A stretch of DNA of 64,000 bases from contig NZ_QOHR01000004.1 in the NCBI RefSeq assembly GCF_003385555.1, positions 166,333 to 230,332 of the forward strand, given 5' to 3'. Made by a program: the position numbers and the translations under genes. Positions 10,085 through 19,247 of the stretch are shown here, piece by piece. The notes under the pieces are model-generated. The model did no database searches and was not told the origin of the DNA. It saw nothing but the letters and a program-made list of their open reading frames with translations. How positions within the stretch are numbered: position 1 is the stretch's first letter; each line of letters opens with the position of its first letter. The stretch comes from Rhodosalinus sediminis. GTDB taxonomy: Bacteria; Pseudomonadota; Alphaproteobacteria; Rhodobacterales; Rhodobacteraceae.

Positions 10085-10729
10085 TTACTCCTTCTCTGCC
10101 ACGAGCGCCTTGGCCTGGTCGATCCAGCCCTCGCGCTCGATGCGGCCCCGGATCGAGAGCTGCTCGTCCAGCGCCGCGATGTCGTCCTCGGTCCAGGCCG
10201 CGATCTGCGCGAAGCTCGTCACGCCCGCGCCCTGCAGCTTCTCGGCGAGCTTCGGCCCGACGCCCGAGAGCTTCGTCAGGTCGTCGCTCCCGGCCGGTGC
10301 CGCGGCCGCCTTGGGCGCCGCTTTCGGCGCGGGCGCCTCGGCCTTCGGCGCGGGCGCGTCGCCGCGCGGCGCCGACCCGGCCCCGATCGCCGCCTTGACG
10401 CCCGACGCGTCGGCGCCGGTCTCGAGGATCTCGGTCACCTTGATCATGGTGAGCTGCTGGCGGTGGCCCTTCGTGCGCTTCGAGGAGTGCTTGCGGCGGC
10501 GGCGGACGAAGTTGACGACCTTCGGCCCCTTAACCTGCCCGAGCACCTCGGCCTGCACCGCGGCGCCCTCGACATGCGGCGCGCCGACCTTGGGCGCATC
10601 ACCGCCCACCATCAGCACGTCGTTGAACTGAACGGTTTCGCCCGCCTCGGCGGCGAGCTTCTCGATCTCCAGCGTGTCGCCCGGTTCGACCCGGTACTGC
10701 TTCCCGCCGGTCTTCATGACCGCGAACAT
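10085..10729 (-). CDS. rplU: 50S ribosomal protein L21 with C-terminal helix-hairpin-helix extension
   Basis: L21 binds 23S rRNA in the large subunit. Residues 1-103 or so are ordinary L21 (FAVMKTGGKQYRV at the start, RRRRKHSSKRTKGHRQ in the middle). An Ala/Pro/Lys-rich linker follows at about 115-148, then a helix-hairpin-helix-like domain (LTKLSGVGPKLAEKLQGAG) up to residue 214. The extension is known in alphaproteobacterial L21 proteins but absent from E. coli L21 (103 residues). The HhH may bind RNA or DNA. A clear promoter (10882-10910) lies about 150 bp upstream, leaving a long leader. Confidence 0.96.
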   Translation of the reverse strand: MFAVMKTGGKQYRVEPGDTLEIEKLAAEAGETVQFNDVLMVGGDAPKVGAPHVEGAAVQAEVLGQVKGPKVVNFVRRRRKHSSKRTKGHRQQLTMIKVTEILETGADASGVKAAIGAGSAPRGDAPAPKAEAPAPKAAPKAAAAPAGSDDLTKLSGVGPKLAEKLQGAGVTSFAQIAAWTEDDIAALDEQLSIRGRIEREGWIDQAKALVAEKE

Positions 10730-10815
10730 GCGCGTCGTCCTCTTGTCTGCCGCGTCCTTCGGCCCCCGGTCGCCCCGGGCGTTGCTCTCGGCCTGGTCCG
10801 GCCGCCTCGGACAGC

Positions 10816-10833
10816 GCGCCCCGCAAGGGGCGT
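10816..10833 (-). promoter_or_regulatory. Hairpin in the rplU mRNA leader
   Basis: CGCCCC and GGGGCG arms form a small stable stem-loop in the approximately 150-nt leader between the rplU promoter and its start. Leaders of this operon can mediate ribosomal-protein feedback in other bacteria. Here that is an inference from position and structure only. Confidence 0.35.
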
Positions 10834-10881
10834 CGGTTACGAATCCGTGGGCCGGCCACGACGGCCCGCCCGGAGTGCGCG

Positions 10882-10910
10882 CTTATCGGCGGCGCGGCGG
10901 CGCATGTCAA
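10882..10910 (-). promoter_or_regulatory. Promoter of the rplU-rpmA operon
   Basis: On the minus strand, TTGACA (10910-10905) and GATAAG (10887-10882) are separated by exactly 17 bp, a near-consensus housekeeping-sigma promoter. It sits just beyond the 3' end of the DUF2059 gene and directs transcription of rplU. Confidence 0.8.
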
Positions 10911-10917
10911 GCCCGGC

Positions 10918-11745
10918 TCAGAGCTCGGTCGCCTGCATCTCCCGCGCGAGCGCGAGGCCGAGCGCGTAGGAAATCTCGGCATACATCCGGTCGAAGCCCG
11001 CGAAGAGCGCGCTGTTCATCGCCCGGCCCGCCTCGGTCCCCGAAAGCTCGACGTAGCGCTCCAGCACCGCCTCCGGCACCGGGTCGTAGGCCGTCAGCAG
11101 GAAGCCGTAGAGCCAGTCGCGCGTGTCGGCGCGCGTCGCCTCCTCCTGCGACCAGACCTCGGCGAGCATATCGCTCTCGCCCATCTCGAGCGCGCCGCCG
11201 TCGGCGAGCCCGCGGTAGAAGGCGAAGTTGGAGTTGAGCGCCCCCGCGACGTTCGACTCCAAGAGATCGTTGACCCGCACGAAGGCCCGCACCAGCCGGA
11301 AGGTCGCGTCCGGGTCCTGCGCGCGGTCGAGATAGGCCTCGCGCGCCGCCCCCTCCACCGCGTCGTCGATCATGGCGCGGCGCGCCGCCACCTCGTTCGC
11401 CACGAGGCGCTGCGCCGCCTCCATCTCGAAGAAGGCGACGAGCGGCGCCGGATCGACCCCCGCCATCTTTTCGAGAAAGCGCTCCCGCACCGTCGCGGCC
11501 ATGCGATCCGCGTCGTAGATGCGCGCGACGGTCGCGTCCCAGCCGGCGGAGGGGCCGTCCGCGAGCATCTCCTCGGCCAGCTCGGCGCCGTAGGCGCGCC
11601 CCTCCTCCCGCATGACCGCGACGACCTCGGGCAGGCGGAGCAGATCGAGGAGCCGCGCCGCGCCCGGCGCCTCCGCCGAGGCGCGCGCGCCCGGCAGCGC
11701 CGCGGCGGCGAGGGCGAGAACCGTGACGCAGACGCGCAGGATCAT
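10918..11745 (-). CDS. DUF2059 domain protein, exported
   Basis: This 275-residue protein has a clear signal peptide (MILRVCVTVLALAAAALPGARA), so it is probably periplasmic. The rest is helical and resembles the DUF2059 region seen in many alphaproteobacterial periplasmic proteins of unknown role. It is acidic and has no catalytic motif I can identify. It is a single gene with its 3' end against the rplU promoter. Confidence 0.7.
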   Translation of the reverse strand: MILRVCVTVLALAAAALPGARASAEAPGAARLLDLLRLPEVVAVMREEGRAYGAELAEEMLADGPSAGWDATVARIYDADRMAATVRERFLEKMAGVDPAPLVAFFEMEAAQRLVANEVAARRAMIDDAVEGAAREAYLDRAQDPDATFRLVRAFVRVNDLLESNVAGALNSNFAFYRGLADGGALEMGESDMLAEVWSQEEATRADTRDWLYGFLLTAYDPVPEAVLERYVELSGTEAGRAMNSALFAGFDRMYAEISYALGLALAREMQATEL

Positions 11746-11931
11746 GGAGGCCTCCGACGGATGATGCCCCGAGCCTAGGCCCCGCGCCGCCGCTTTCCAA
11801 GCCCGCGCCGGCGTCCGCGCCCCGAAATCCGGGTTGCGCGCGCGCGCCCCCTTCGCTAGACGGCCCGCATGCGGTCGGATTGCAAGCGCCCCGCCGCACC
11901 GCCCACCGGCGCCCCCGCGCCGTGCGGCACA

Positions 11932-12021
11932 GGACAGGTGGCCGAGTGGTCGAAGGCGCCGGTTTCGAAAACCGGTAGGCGTGCAAGCGTCTCGTGGGTT
12001 CGAATCCCACCCTGTCCGCCA
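11932..12021 (+). tRNA. tRNA-Ser (anticodon CGA)
   Basis: The acceptor stem GGACAGG pairs with CCTGTCC at 12011-12017, followed by discriminator G and an encoded CCA. The anticodon stem CCGGT/ACCGG carries the loop TTCGAAA, giving anticodon CGA for UCG codons. The long variable arm and GTTCGAATC T-loop fit a class II serine tRNA of 90 nt. A possible promoter (TTGCGC at 11834, TAGACG-like -10 about 16 bp on) lies 70 bp upstream. Confidence 0.95.
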
Positions 12022-12258
12022 TTCCCGGCCCCAAGCTCACGTTGTTGGTTCGGCAGGCGCTCTCGTAGCAAGGGCTCCTGCGTGTGGCGGATCGTGCGTC
12101 ACCCGACAGACGTTACGCACGGCATGGTATCCCGGCTGTGTCGCAGGCGCGGTCTGCGTGTCCTGATGGCGCAGGTGCCTCGTGACGCCCACCTCGAGCA
12201 CGGTCCGGACCGAAGACGCCGCGTCACTGAGGGTGCGACCGCCGAGGGCGTGCGCCGG
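12022..12258. other. 237-bp non-coding stretch after tRNA-Ser
   Basis: This stretch looks visibly less GC-rich than its surroundings and holds no reading frame with a credible start, ribosome site or family likeness. Three-prime flanks of serine tRNAs are common integration sites, but I see no repeat of the tRNA end and no integrase remnant. Confidence 0.4.
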
Positions 12259-13182
12259 TCAGGGCGCGCCGAGGCGCTCGAGCCAGAGCAGCGCCTCCGT
12301 CACCATGTCATGGGCCCAGAGGCGCGCTGCCTCCACGGCGGCGACGTAGGCGGCCAGCGCGGGGGCGAGGGCGGGGATCTCCTCGGCGAGGGCGCCGGCA
12401 TAGGCGTAGAGCGCGATCAGCAGGCTCCCGAGCAGAAGCGCCAGCGCGACGCCGCGCGCGAAGTTGCCCCCGGCGCCGGGCGGAGGGGCGGGCGCCGCCT
12501 CTTCGCGGGGCTCGTCCTCCCCGCGCAGGTTCGACTTGATGTCCTCGATGTCGGGCAGCCTGTCGCGGCGCGCGGCGCGCTCGGCCGTGTCGCGCGCGGC
12601 GTCCGGCTCCGGCGCCGCCGCGCCGTCGAGACCGAGATCGGGCTGCGTCTCGAGCGGCTGCGCGTCGGCCGAGCGCGCCCGCTGCTCGCGCTCCGCTTCC
12701 GAGCGCAGGATGTCGGCCACCTCCGGGTCGAGGCGGCGCCGTTGCGGTGCGGCCTCGGGCTCCGGCTCATGGGCGTGGCCGTCGCCCTCGTGCGGGGCCG
12801 GGCCGTCCGCCGGACCTGCGTCGGGCGCGGATGCGGCCTGCGTGCCGCTGTCGGGCGCCGTCTCCGCCGGGGCGTCGCCGCCGGACGCGGCGGGCGCGGC
12901 GGCACGCGGCGTGGCGTCCTTGGCGGCCAGGGTGGCCGGCGTGCCGTGCTCTGGCTCCTGCGGTGGCGCAGCGGCGGCTTGCGGAGCGGGCTCGGGCGCG
13001 CTTTCCTCGGCCGGCGTCGGCTGCGGCTCTGTGTCCGCCCGGGGCGCCGGTCCGCCCGCGCCCTCGGGCGTTTGCAGCCAGGTGTGGCCGCAGTTCGAGC
13101 ACTGCACGTCGCGGCCCGCCGCGGGGATCACCCCGTCGGGGACTTCGTACTGCGCGCCGCAGTTGGGGCAGGTCAAGCGCAT
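12259..13182 (-). CDS. MJ0042-type zinc-ribbon protein with one membrane helix
   Basis: The 307-residue protein begins with a zinc ribbon (Cys5, Cys8, Cys28, Cys31) in the MJ0042 style, CPNCGAQYEVPDGVIPAAGR. A long Pro/Ala/Glu-rich disordered region follows (about 40-225), then one hydrophobic segment near residue 250 (GVALALLLGSLLIALYAYAG). This suggests a cytoplasmic ribbon tethered to the inner membrane. It is divergent from ftsE, a neighbourhood often seen in Rhodobacterales, so an envelope or division role is plausible but unproven. The ATG at 13182 has GAGAGG upstream. An earlier in-frame start lacks support. Confidence 0.75.
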   Translation of the reverse strand: MRLTCPNCGAQYEVPDGVIPAAGRDVQCSNCGHTWLQTPEGAGGPAPRADTEPQPTPAEESAPEPAPQAAAAPPQEPEHGTPATLAAKDATPRAAAPAASGGDAPAETAPDSGTQAASAPDAGPADGPAPHEGDGHAHEPEPEAAPQRRRLDPEVADILRSEAEREQRARSADAQPLETQPDLGLDGAAAPEPDAARDTAERAARRDRLPDIEDIKSNLRGEDEPREEAAPAPPPGAGGNFARGVALALLLGSLLIALYAYAGALAEEIPALAPALAAYVAAVEAARLWAHDMVTEALLWLERLGAP

Positions 13183-13331
13183 GATGCCTCTCGCCCGGTC
13201 GGGGCCTCTCGTCGCGCGCCGCAGGTTATACGGCGCCCGCCGCTCACGATAGGGTCTTGCCCCGAGCCGGGCGCGGATTGCAAGGCGAGCGGTGCTGAGG
13301 CACAACAAGCGCCGGCAAGGGGGGCGTCGGC

Positions 13332-14009
13332 GTGATCGAGCTCGAGGGCGTGAGCTACAGCTACGGGGGCGGCGACCTCCTGCAGGGGGTGGAGCTGACC
13401 CTGGCGCCGGGCAGCTTCCATTTCCTGACCGGACCGTCGGGCGCCGGCAAGACCACGCTGCTGCGGCTCTGCTACGGGGCGCTCCGCCCGACGGCTGGGC
13501 GGGTCACGGTCTTCGGGCGCGAGCTTTCGGCGCTCGACCGCGACGGGGTGGCGCAGGCGCGGCGGCGTATCGGCGTCGTGCATCAGGACTGCCAGTTCCT
13601 CGACCATCTGCCCGTGGCCGAGAACGTCGCGCTGCCGGTGGCCGTGTCCGAGACCGGGCAGACGGCCGACCCCGGGAACCTCTCCGAGCTTCTCGCCTGG
13701 GTCGGGCTCGGCGCGCGGGCCGATGCCCGGCCGCCGGAGCTCTCGGGTGGCGAACGCCAGCGCGCCGCGCTCGCGCGCGCCGTCATCATGTCGCCGGAGG
13801 TGATCCTCGCCGACGAGCCCACGGGCAACGTCGACTGGGAGATGTCGCAGCGCCTGCTGCACCTGCTGATCGAGCTCAACCGGCTGGGCAAGGCGGTGCT
13901 GATCGCGACGCACGACCTGATGCTGATCCGCGCGGCCAAGAGCCAGGTGCAGGCGCGCGTCCTGCGCATCGCCGACCGGCGGCTGACCGCGGCGGGGGCC
14001 GACCTGTGA
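13332..14009 (+). CDS. ftsE: Cell-division ATP-binding protein FtsE
   Basis: FtsE is the ATPase of the FtsEX complex, which couples the divisome to peptidoglycan hydrolysis. It has 225 residues with Walker A GPSGAGKT (34-41), signature LSGGERQR, Walker B VILADEPTG and a His switch in ATHD. Translation starts at GTG and its stop overlaps the ftsX GTG (GTGA). Confidence 0.94.
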   Translation: MIELEGVSYSYGGGDLLQGVELTLAPGSFHFLTGPSGAGKTTLLRLCYGALRPTAGRVTVFGRELSALDRDGVAQARRRIGVVHQDCQFLDHLPVAENVALPVAVSETGQTADPGNLSELLAWVGLGARADARPPELSGGERQRAALARAVIMSPEVILADEPTGNVDWEMSQRLLHLLIELNRLGKAVLIATHDLMLIRAAKSQVQARVLRIADRRLTAAGADL

Positions 14010-14896
14010 GGCGGCTGACCGGCGCTCTCACGGGGGACGGGCAGGCGGCGCGCGTCGTGCCGCCCACGGGGTTCACCGCGTGGCTCACCGTCTTCACCGC
14101 GGCGGCGATGGCCTTCCTCGCGGTCTTCGCGCTGGCGCTCTCGTTCTCGGCCGGGCGCCTCGCCGACCGCTGGGGCGAGGCGCTGGCGCGCACCGCGACG
14201 CTGCGCATCGCCGCGCCGGAGGGGCAGGTCGCCGCGCAGACCGAGGCGGCGCTGCGCATCCTTGAGCAGACGCCGGGCGTGGCCGCGACGCGCGCGCTCA
14301 CCGACGCCGAGCGCCGCGCGCTGCTCGCGCCGTGGTTCGGCCCCGATCTGCCGGTGGAGCGGCTGCCGATCCCGCAGCTGATCGAGATTACCGAGGAGGG
14401 CGAGGGTTTCGACCCGCAGGGCCTGCGGCTGCGCCTCGCGGCCGAGGTGCCGGCCGCGGTGCTCGACGATCACACGCGCTGGCGCCGGCCGCTCGTGCAG
14501 GCCGCCGACCGGCTGCGCGCCCTCGGCTGGGCGGCGATCGCGCTGATCGGCGGCGCGATGGCGGCGATGGTCACGCTGGCCGCGCAGGCGGCGCTCGCCG
14601 CGAACGCGCAGGTGATCCAGGTGCTGCGGCTGGTCGGCGCGCGCGACGCCTATATCGCGCGCGCCTTCACGCGGCGCTTCACCCTGCGCGCGCTCGGGGG
14701 CGCGGCGCTGGGCGCGGCGGCGGGCACCGGCGCGGTGGCGGCCCTGCCGCGGGAGGGGGCGGAGGGCTTTCTCACCGCGCTCGGCTTCGCCGGCGTCGAA
14801 TGGGCCACGCCGCTCGCCGTGCCGGCGCTCGCCGCGGTGGTGGCGTGGGCCGCGACGCGGACGGCGGCGCGGCGCACGCTCCGGGGGCTCGACTGA
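14006..14896 (+). CDS. ftsX: Cell-division permease FtsX
   Basis: FtsX is the membrane partner of FtsE and passes the ATPase signal to periplasmic amidase activators. It has 296 residues. The first hydrophobic helix is at about 25-47, then comes a periplasmic domain to about 165, and then three more helices, the FtsX topology. The GTG start overlaps the ftsE stop. Sequence is divergent, as usual for FtsX, so the call rests strongly on the ftsE coupling and topology. Confidence 0.9.
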   Translation: MRRLTGALTGDGQAARVVPPTGFTAWLTVFTAAAMAFLAVFALALSFSAGRLADRWGEALARTATLRIAAPEGQVAAQTEAALRILEQTPGVAATRALTDAERRALLAPWFGPDLPVERLPIPQLIEITEEGEGFDPQGLRLRLAAEVPAAVLDDHTRWRRPLVQAADRLRALGWAAIALIGGAMAAMVTLAAQAALAANAQVIQVLRLVGARDAYIARAFTRRFTLRALGGAALGAAAGTGAVAALPREGAEGFLTALGFAGVEWATPLAVPALAAVVAWAATRTAARRTLRGLD

Positions 14897-15621
14897 TGCG
14901 CTGGGTCGTCTCCCTCGTCTTCAACGTGCAGATCTACGTGGTCATGGCGCTGATGGCGGTGGTCTTCACGCCCTGGGCGCTCGTGGACCGGCGCGGCGCC
15001 TATGCGGCGGTGCATGCCTGGTGCGGCTGGGTGCGCTGGTCGGCGCGCCGGATGCTGGGGCTCCGGACGGAGGTGCGCGGCCCGGTGCCCGAGGGCGAGG
15101 TGCTGATCGCCGCGAAGCACCAGAGCTTCCTCGACGTGATCCTCATCGTCAGCGCGGTGCCCCGGCCGAAGTTCATCATGAAGCGCGAGCTCAAGTGGGC
15201 GCCGATCGTCGGCTGGTACGCGCTGCGCATCGGCTGCGTGCCCGTCGATCGCGGCCGCCGGGCGGAGGCCATGCGCCAGATGATGCGCGGCGTGACCGAG
15301 GGCGCGGCGCCGCCCGGACAGCTCATCATCTATCCGCAGGGCACGCGCATCGCGCCGGGGGCGAAGGCGCCCTACAAGATGGGGAGCGCGGTGCTCTACC
15401 AGACGACCGGCCTGCCCTGCGTGCCGGCGGCGACGAACGTGGGCCTCTTCTGGCCACGCCGGGGCATCCGGCGGGAGCCCGGCCTCGCGGTGGTGGAGTT
15501 TCTGGAGCCCATCGCGCCGGGGCTTCCGGCCGCGGCGTTCACCGCCCGCCTCGAGCGCGAGGTGGAGGCGCGGTCCGACGCGCTGATGGCGGAGGCCGGC
15601 GCCGCGCCTGACGGGCGCTGA
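14896..15621 (+). CDS. plsC: 1-acyl-sn-glycerol-3-phosphate acyltransferase
   Basis: It acylates lysophosphatidate to phosphatidate at the inner membrane. It has 241 residues, an N-terminal hydrophobic segment, catalytic KHQSFLD (HX4D) and YPQGTRIAPG. The ATG overlaps the ftsX stop (TGATG), so it is translated from the ftsEX transcript. It is more canonical than OlsA at 3134, making this the likely housekeeping enzyme. Confidence 0.9.
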   Translation: MRWVVSLVFNVQIYVVMALMAVVFTPWALVDRRGAYAAVHAWCGWVRWSARRMLGLRTEVRGPVPEGEVLIAAKHQSFLDVILIVSAVPRPKFIMKRELKWAPIVGWYALRIGCVPVDRGRRAEAMRQMMRGVTEGAAPPGQLIIYPQGTRIAPGAKAPYKMGSAVLYQTTGLPCVPAATNVGLFWPRRGIRREPGLAVVEFLEPIAPGLPAAAFTARLEREVEARSDALMAEAGAAPDGR

Positions 15622-15635
15622 GACGGCGGCCGCCG

Positions 15636-15684
15636 GGCAAGACCCTTGCAAGGGTCTTGCCATGGGAATTGAAATTCCCATGGC
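15636..15684. terminator. Two adjoining palindromes between convergent plsC and lpd
   Basis: A 26-nt perfect palindrome (15636-15661, starting GGCAAGACCC) abuts a second stem with 12-nt arms (15659-15670 and 15673-15684, GCCATGGGAATT). Each folds on both strands, which suits a bidirectional terminator for plsC (+) and lpd (-). No T-run is present. The GGCAAG...CTTGCC form resembles the repeat at 62228-62283. Confidence 0.55.
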
Positions 15685-15715
15685 CGCCGCAGGCGGCCGG
15701 CGCCCGCCCGTGGCC

Positions 15716-17104
15716 TCAGGCGTGGATCGGCCCGTCGCCGCAGGCGAGCGCGGCCTCGCGCACCGCTTCGGAATAGGTCGGATGCGCGTGGCAGGTGAGG
15801 GCGAGATCCTCGGCCGAGGCGCCGAATTCCATCGCCACGCAGATCTCGTGGATCAGGTCGCCCGCCATCGGCCCGATGATATGCGCGCCGAGGATGCGGT
15901 CGGTCTCCGCGTCGGCGAGGATCTTCACGAAGCCGTCGGCGGCGAAGTTGGCCTTCGCGCGGCCGTTGCCCATGAAGTTAAACTTGCCCGCCTTGTAGGC
16001 GCGGCCCTGTTCCTTCAGGCTCTCCTCGGTCTCGCCCACGGCGGCGACCTCGGGGTGGGTATAGATCACGTTGGGGATCACGCCGTAGTTCACGTGGCCG
16101 TGCTTGCCGGCGATCACCTCGGCCGCGGCCATGCCCTCGTCCTCGGCCTTGTGGGCGAGCATCGGCCCCTCGACGCAGTCGCCGATGGCGTAGAGGCCGT
16201 CCACGTTGGTGCGCCACTGCGCGTCGGTCGCGATCTGCCCGCGCGCGGTCATCTCGACGCCGAGCGCGTCGAGCCCGAGGCCGTCGGTGTAGGGCTTCCG
16301 GCCCGTGGCGACGAGCACCACGTCGGCGTCGAGGGTGGCGTCGCTGTCGTCCTTGCGCAGCTTGTAGTGCACCTTCGCCTTGGTCTTGAGGGTCTCGACG
16401 GACTGCACCGCGGCGCCGGTGACGAAGGTGAGCCCCTGCTTCTTCAGGAGGCGCTGGAAGCCCTTCTGCACCTCGGCGTCCATGCCGGGGACGATGGTGT
16501 CGAGATACTCGACCACCGTGACCTCCGTGCCGAGGCGGGAATAGACCGAGCCCATCTCGAGGCCGATCACGCCGCCGCCGATGACGACCATCTTCTTCGG
16601 GATCTTCGGCAGCTCCAGCGCGCCGGTGGAGGTGACGACGGTCTTTTCGTCGATCTCGACGCCGGGCAGGGTGCTCGCCTCCGAGCCGGTGGCGAGGATG
16701 ATGTTCTTCGCCTCGTGGGTCTCGTCGCCGACCCGGACCTTGCCCGGCGCGGGGACCGAGCCCCAGCCCTTCAGCCAGTCGATCTTGTTCTTCTTGAAGA
16801 GGAACTCCACGCCCTTGGTGTTCTGCGCGATGGTGTCGTCCTTGTAGGCGCGCATCGCGGACCAGTCGACCTTGGGCGCGCCGACCTTGAGGCCCATCTT
16901 CCCGAAGTTGTGCTCGGCCTCGTGGAGCTGATGCGTGGCGTGCAGGAGCGCCTTGGAGGGGATGCAACCCACGTTGAGGCAGGTGCCGCCGAGCGTCTCG
17001 CGCCCTTCCACGCAGGCGGTCTTGAGCCCGAGCTGCGCGCAGCGGATGGCGGCCACGTAGCCGCCGGGGCCGGAGCCGATCACGATCACGTCGTAGGAGG
17101 CCAT
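15716..17104 (-). CDS. lpd: Dihydrolipoyl dehydrogenase (E3)
   Basis: This FAD flavoprotein reoxidises lipoyl groups of 2-oxoglutarate dehydrogenase with NAD+. Its 462 residues show the N-terminal dinucleotide fold [16 protein letters not shown], the redox disulfide [13 protein letters not shown], the second Rossmann motif [11 protein letters not shown], and C-terminal HAHPTYSEA with the catalytic His. The ATG at 17104 has AAAGGA upstream, and longer starts would read through the repeat element at 17134-17196. It is last in the sucAB direction, so it is probably the E3 of that complex. Confidence 0.96.
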   Translation of the reverse strand: MASYDVIVIGSGPGGYVAAIRCAQLGLKTACVEGRETLGGTCLNVGCIPSKALLHATHQLHEAEHNFGKMGLKVGAPKVDWSAMRAYKDDTIAQNTKGVEFLFKKNKIDWLKGWGSVPAPGKVRVGDETHEAKNIILATGSEASTLPGVEIDEKTVVTSTGALELPKIPKKMVVIGGGVIGLEMGSVYSRLGTEVTVVEYLDTIVPGMDAEVQKGFQRLLKKQGLTFVTGAAVQSVETLKTKAKVHYKLRKDDSDATLDADVVLVATGRKPYTDGLGLDALGVEMTARGQIATDAQWRTNVDGLYAIGDCVEGPMLAHKAEDEGMAAAEVIAGKHGHVNYGVIPNVIYTHPEVAAVGETEESLKEQGRAYKAGKFNFMGNGRAKANFAADGFVKILADAETDRILGAHIIGPMAGDLIHEICVAMEFGASAEDLALTCHAHPTYSEAVREAALACGDGPIHA

Positions 17105-17133
17105 TCGGTCAGTCCTTTCTGTTGGGCGGGGGA

Positions 17134-17196
17134 GGGGGGCGCTGCCCCCCTCGGCCCTCGCGGGCCTCACCCCCCGGGATATTTCAGCCAAGAAGA
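17134..17196 (+). repeat. 63-nt double-hairpin element with GGGATATTT tail (copy 2)
   Basis: The order is: G-run/CGCTG/C-run hairpin (17134-17150), a second stem GGCCC-TCGC-GGGCC (17153-17166), then CCCCCGGGATATTTCAGCCA followed by AGAAGA. Layout and spacing match 47553-47615 almost to the base, while the second stem differs in sequence yet still pairs. It lies between the MAPEG stop and the lpd start, antisense to both. Confidence 0.75.
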
Positions 17197-17198
17197 CG

Positions 17199-17588
17199 TC
17201 ACAGGAGCGCCGCGAGCACCATGGCGAGGGTGGCCAGGAAGCCCGCCGCCCAGACGAGCGAGCGGCCCGGGACCCAGCCGAAGAGATAGGCGGGCACGTA
17301 GAGGACGCGCGCGGCGAGGTAGATCCAGGCGCAGGCGGCGGTGAACGGGGTGGTGGCGCCGGCGGCGGTGACGATCACCACGGCGGCGGTGAAGAGGATC
17401 AGCCCCTCGAAGTGGTTGTCCAGCGCGCGCTTGGTGCGGCCCGCGCGGCCCGGCAGCGGGATGGGCGCGTCGCGCGGCTCCAGCGCGGCGCGCGTGCCGG
17501 CGGCCTTCTGGCCGAGCACGGAGTAGAGCGCGAGCTGCGCGGCCTGCAGGAGCACGGCGAGGGCGAGGGCGGTGAGTTCGGGGGTCAT
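17199..17588 (-). CDS. MAPEG family membrane protein
   Basis: This integral membrane protein of 129 residues has four hydrophobic stretches and the MAPEG landmarks [13 protein letters not shown] and [13 protein letters not shown]. Family members include glutathione-dependent enzymes, but bacterial versions like this one are mostly uncharacterised. It lies between sucB and lpd in the same direction, so it is likely carried on the same transcript. No functional tie to the dehydrogenase is evident. Confidence 0.85.
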   Translation of the reverse strand: MTPELTALALAVLLQAAQLALYSVLGQKAAGTRAALEPRDAPIPLPGRAGRTKRALDNHFEGLILFTAAVVIVTAAGATTPFTAACAWIYLAARVLYVPAYLFGWVPGRSLVWAAGFLATLAMVLAALL

Positions 17589-17619
17589 GGGGCGATCGCG
17601 GGTCTTTTCCTGTGGAGCG

Positions 17620-17671
17620 GGCGGCGCGCCGGTACGCGCCGCCGCGTCGGGTGCGCCGTTTCCGGCGCACC
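17620..17671. repeat. Two tandem hairpins in the sucB-MAPEG gap
   Basis: GGCGGCGCG/CGCGCCGCC (17620-17643) and GGTGCGCCG/CGGCGCACC (17650-17671) are consecutive 9-bp perfect stems. The second resembles the GGTGCGTG/CACGCACC stems at 23851-23906, so both may be REP-like elements that protect or attenuate mRNA between operon genes. Confidence 0.6.
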
Positions 17672-17683
17672 GCCGGGGCGCCG

Positions 17684-19243
<1,560 letters not shown>

Positions 19244-19247
19244 TCTC

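Noticed and set aside
17105..17191. An earlier lpd start adding 29 residues
   Set aside because: The extension would be read from the antisense strand of the dispersed element. The ATG at 17104 has AAAGGA and begins the canonical flavoprotein fold.
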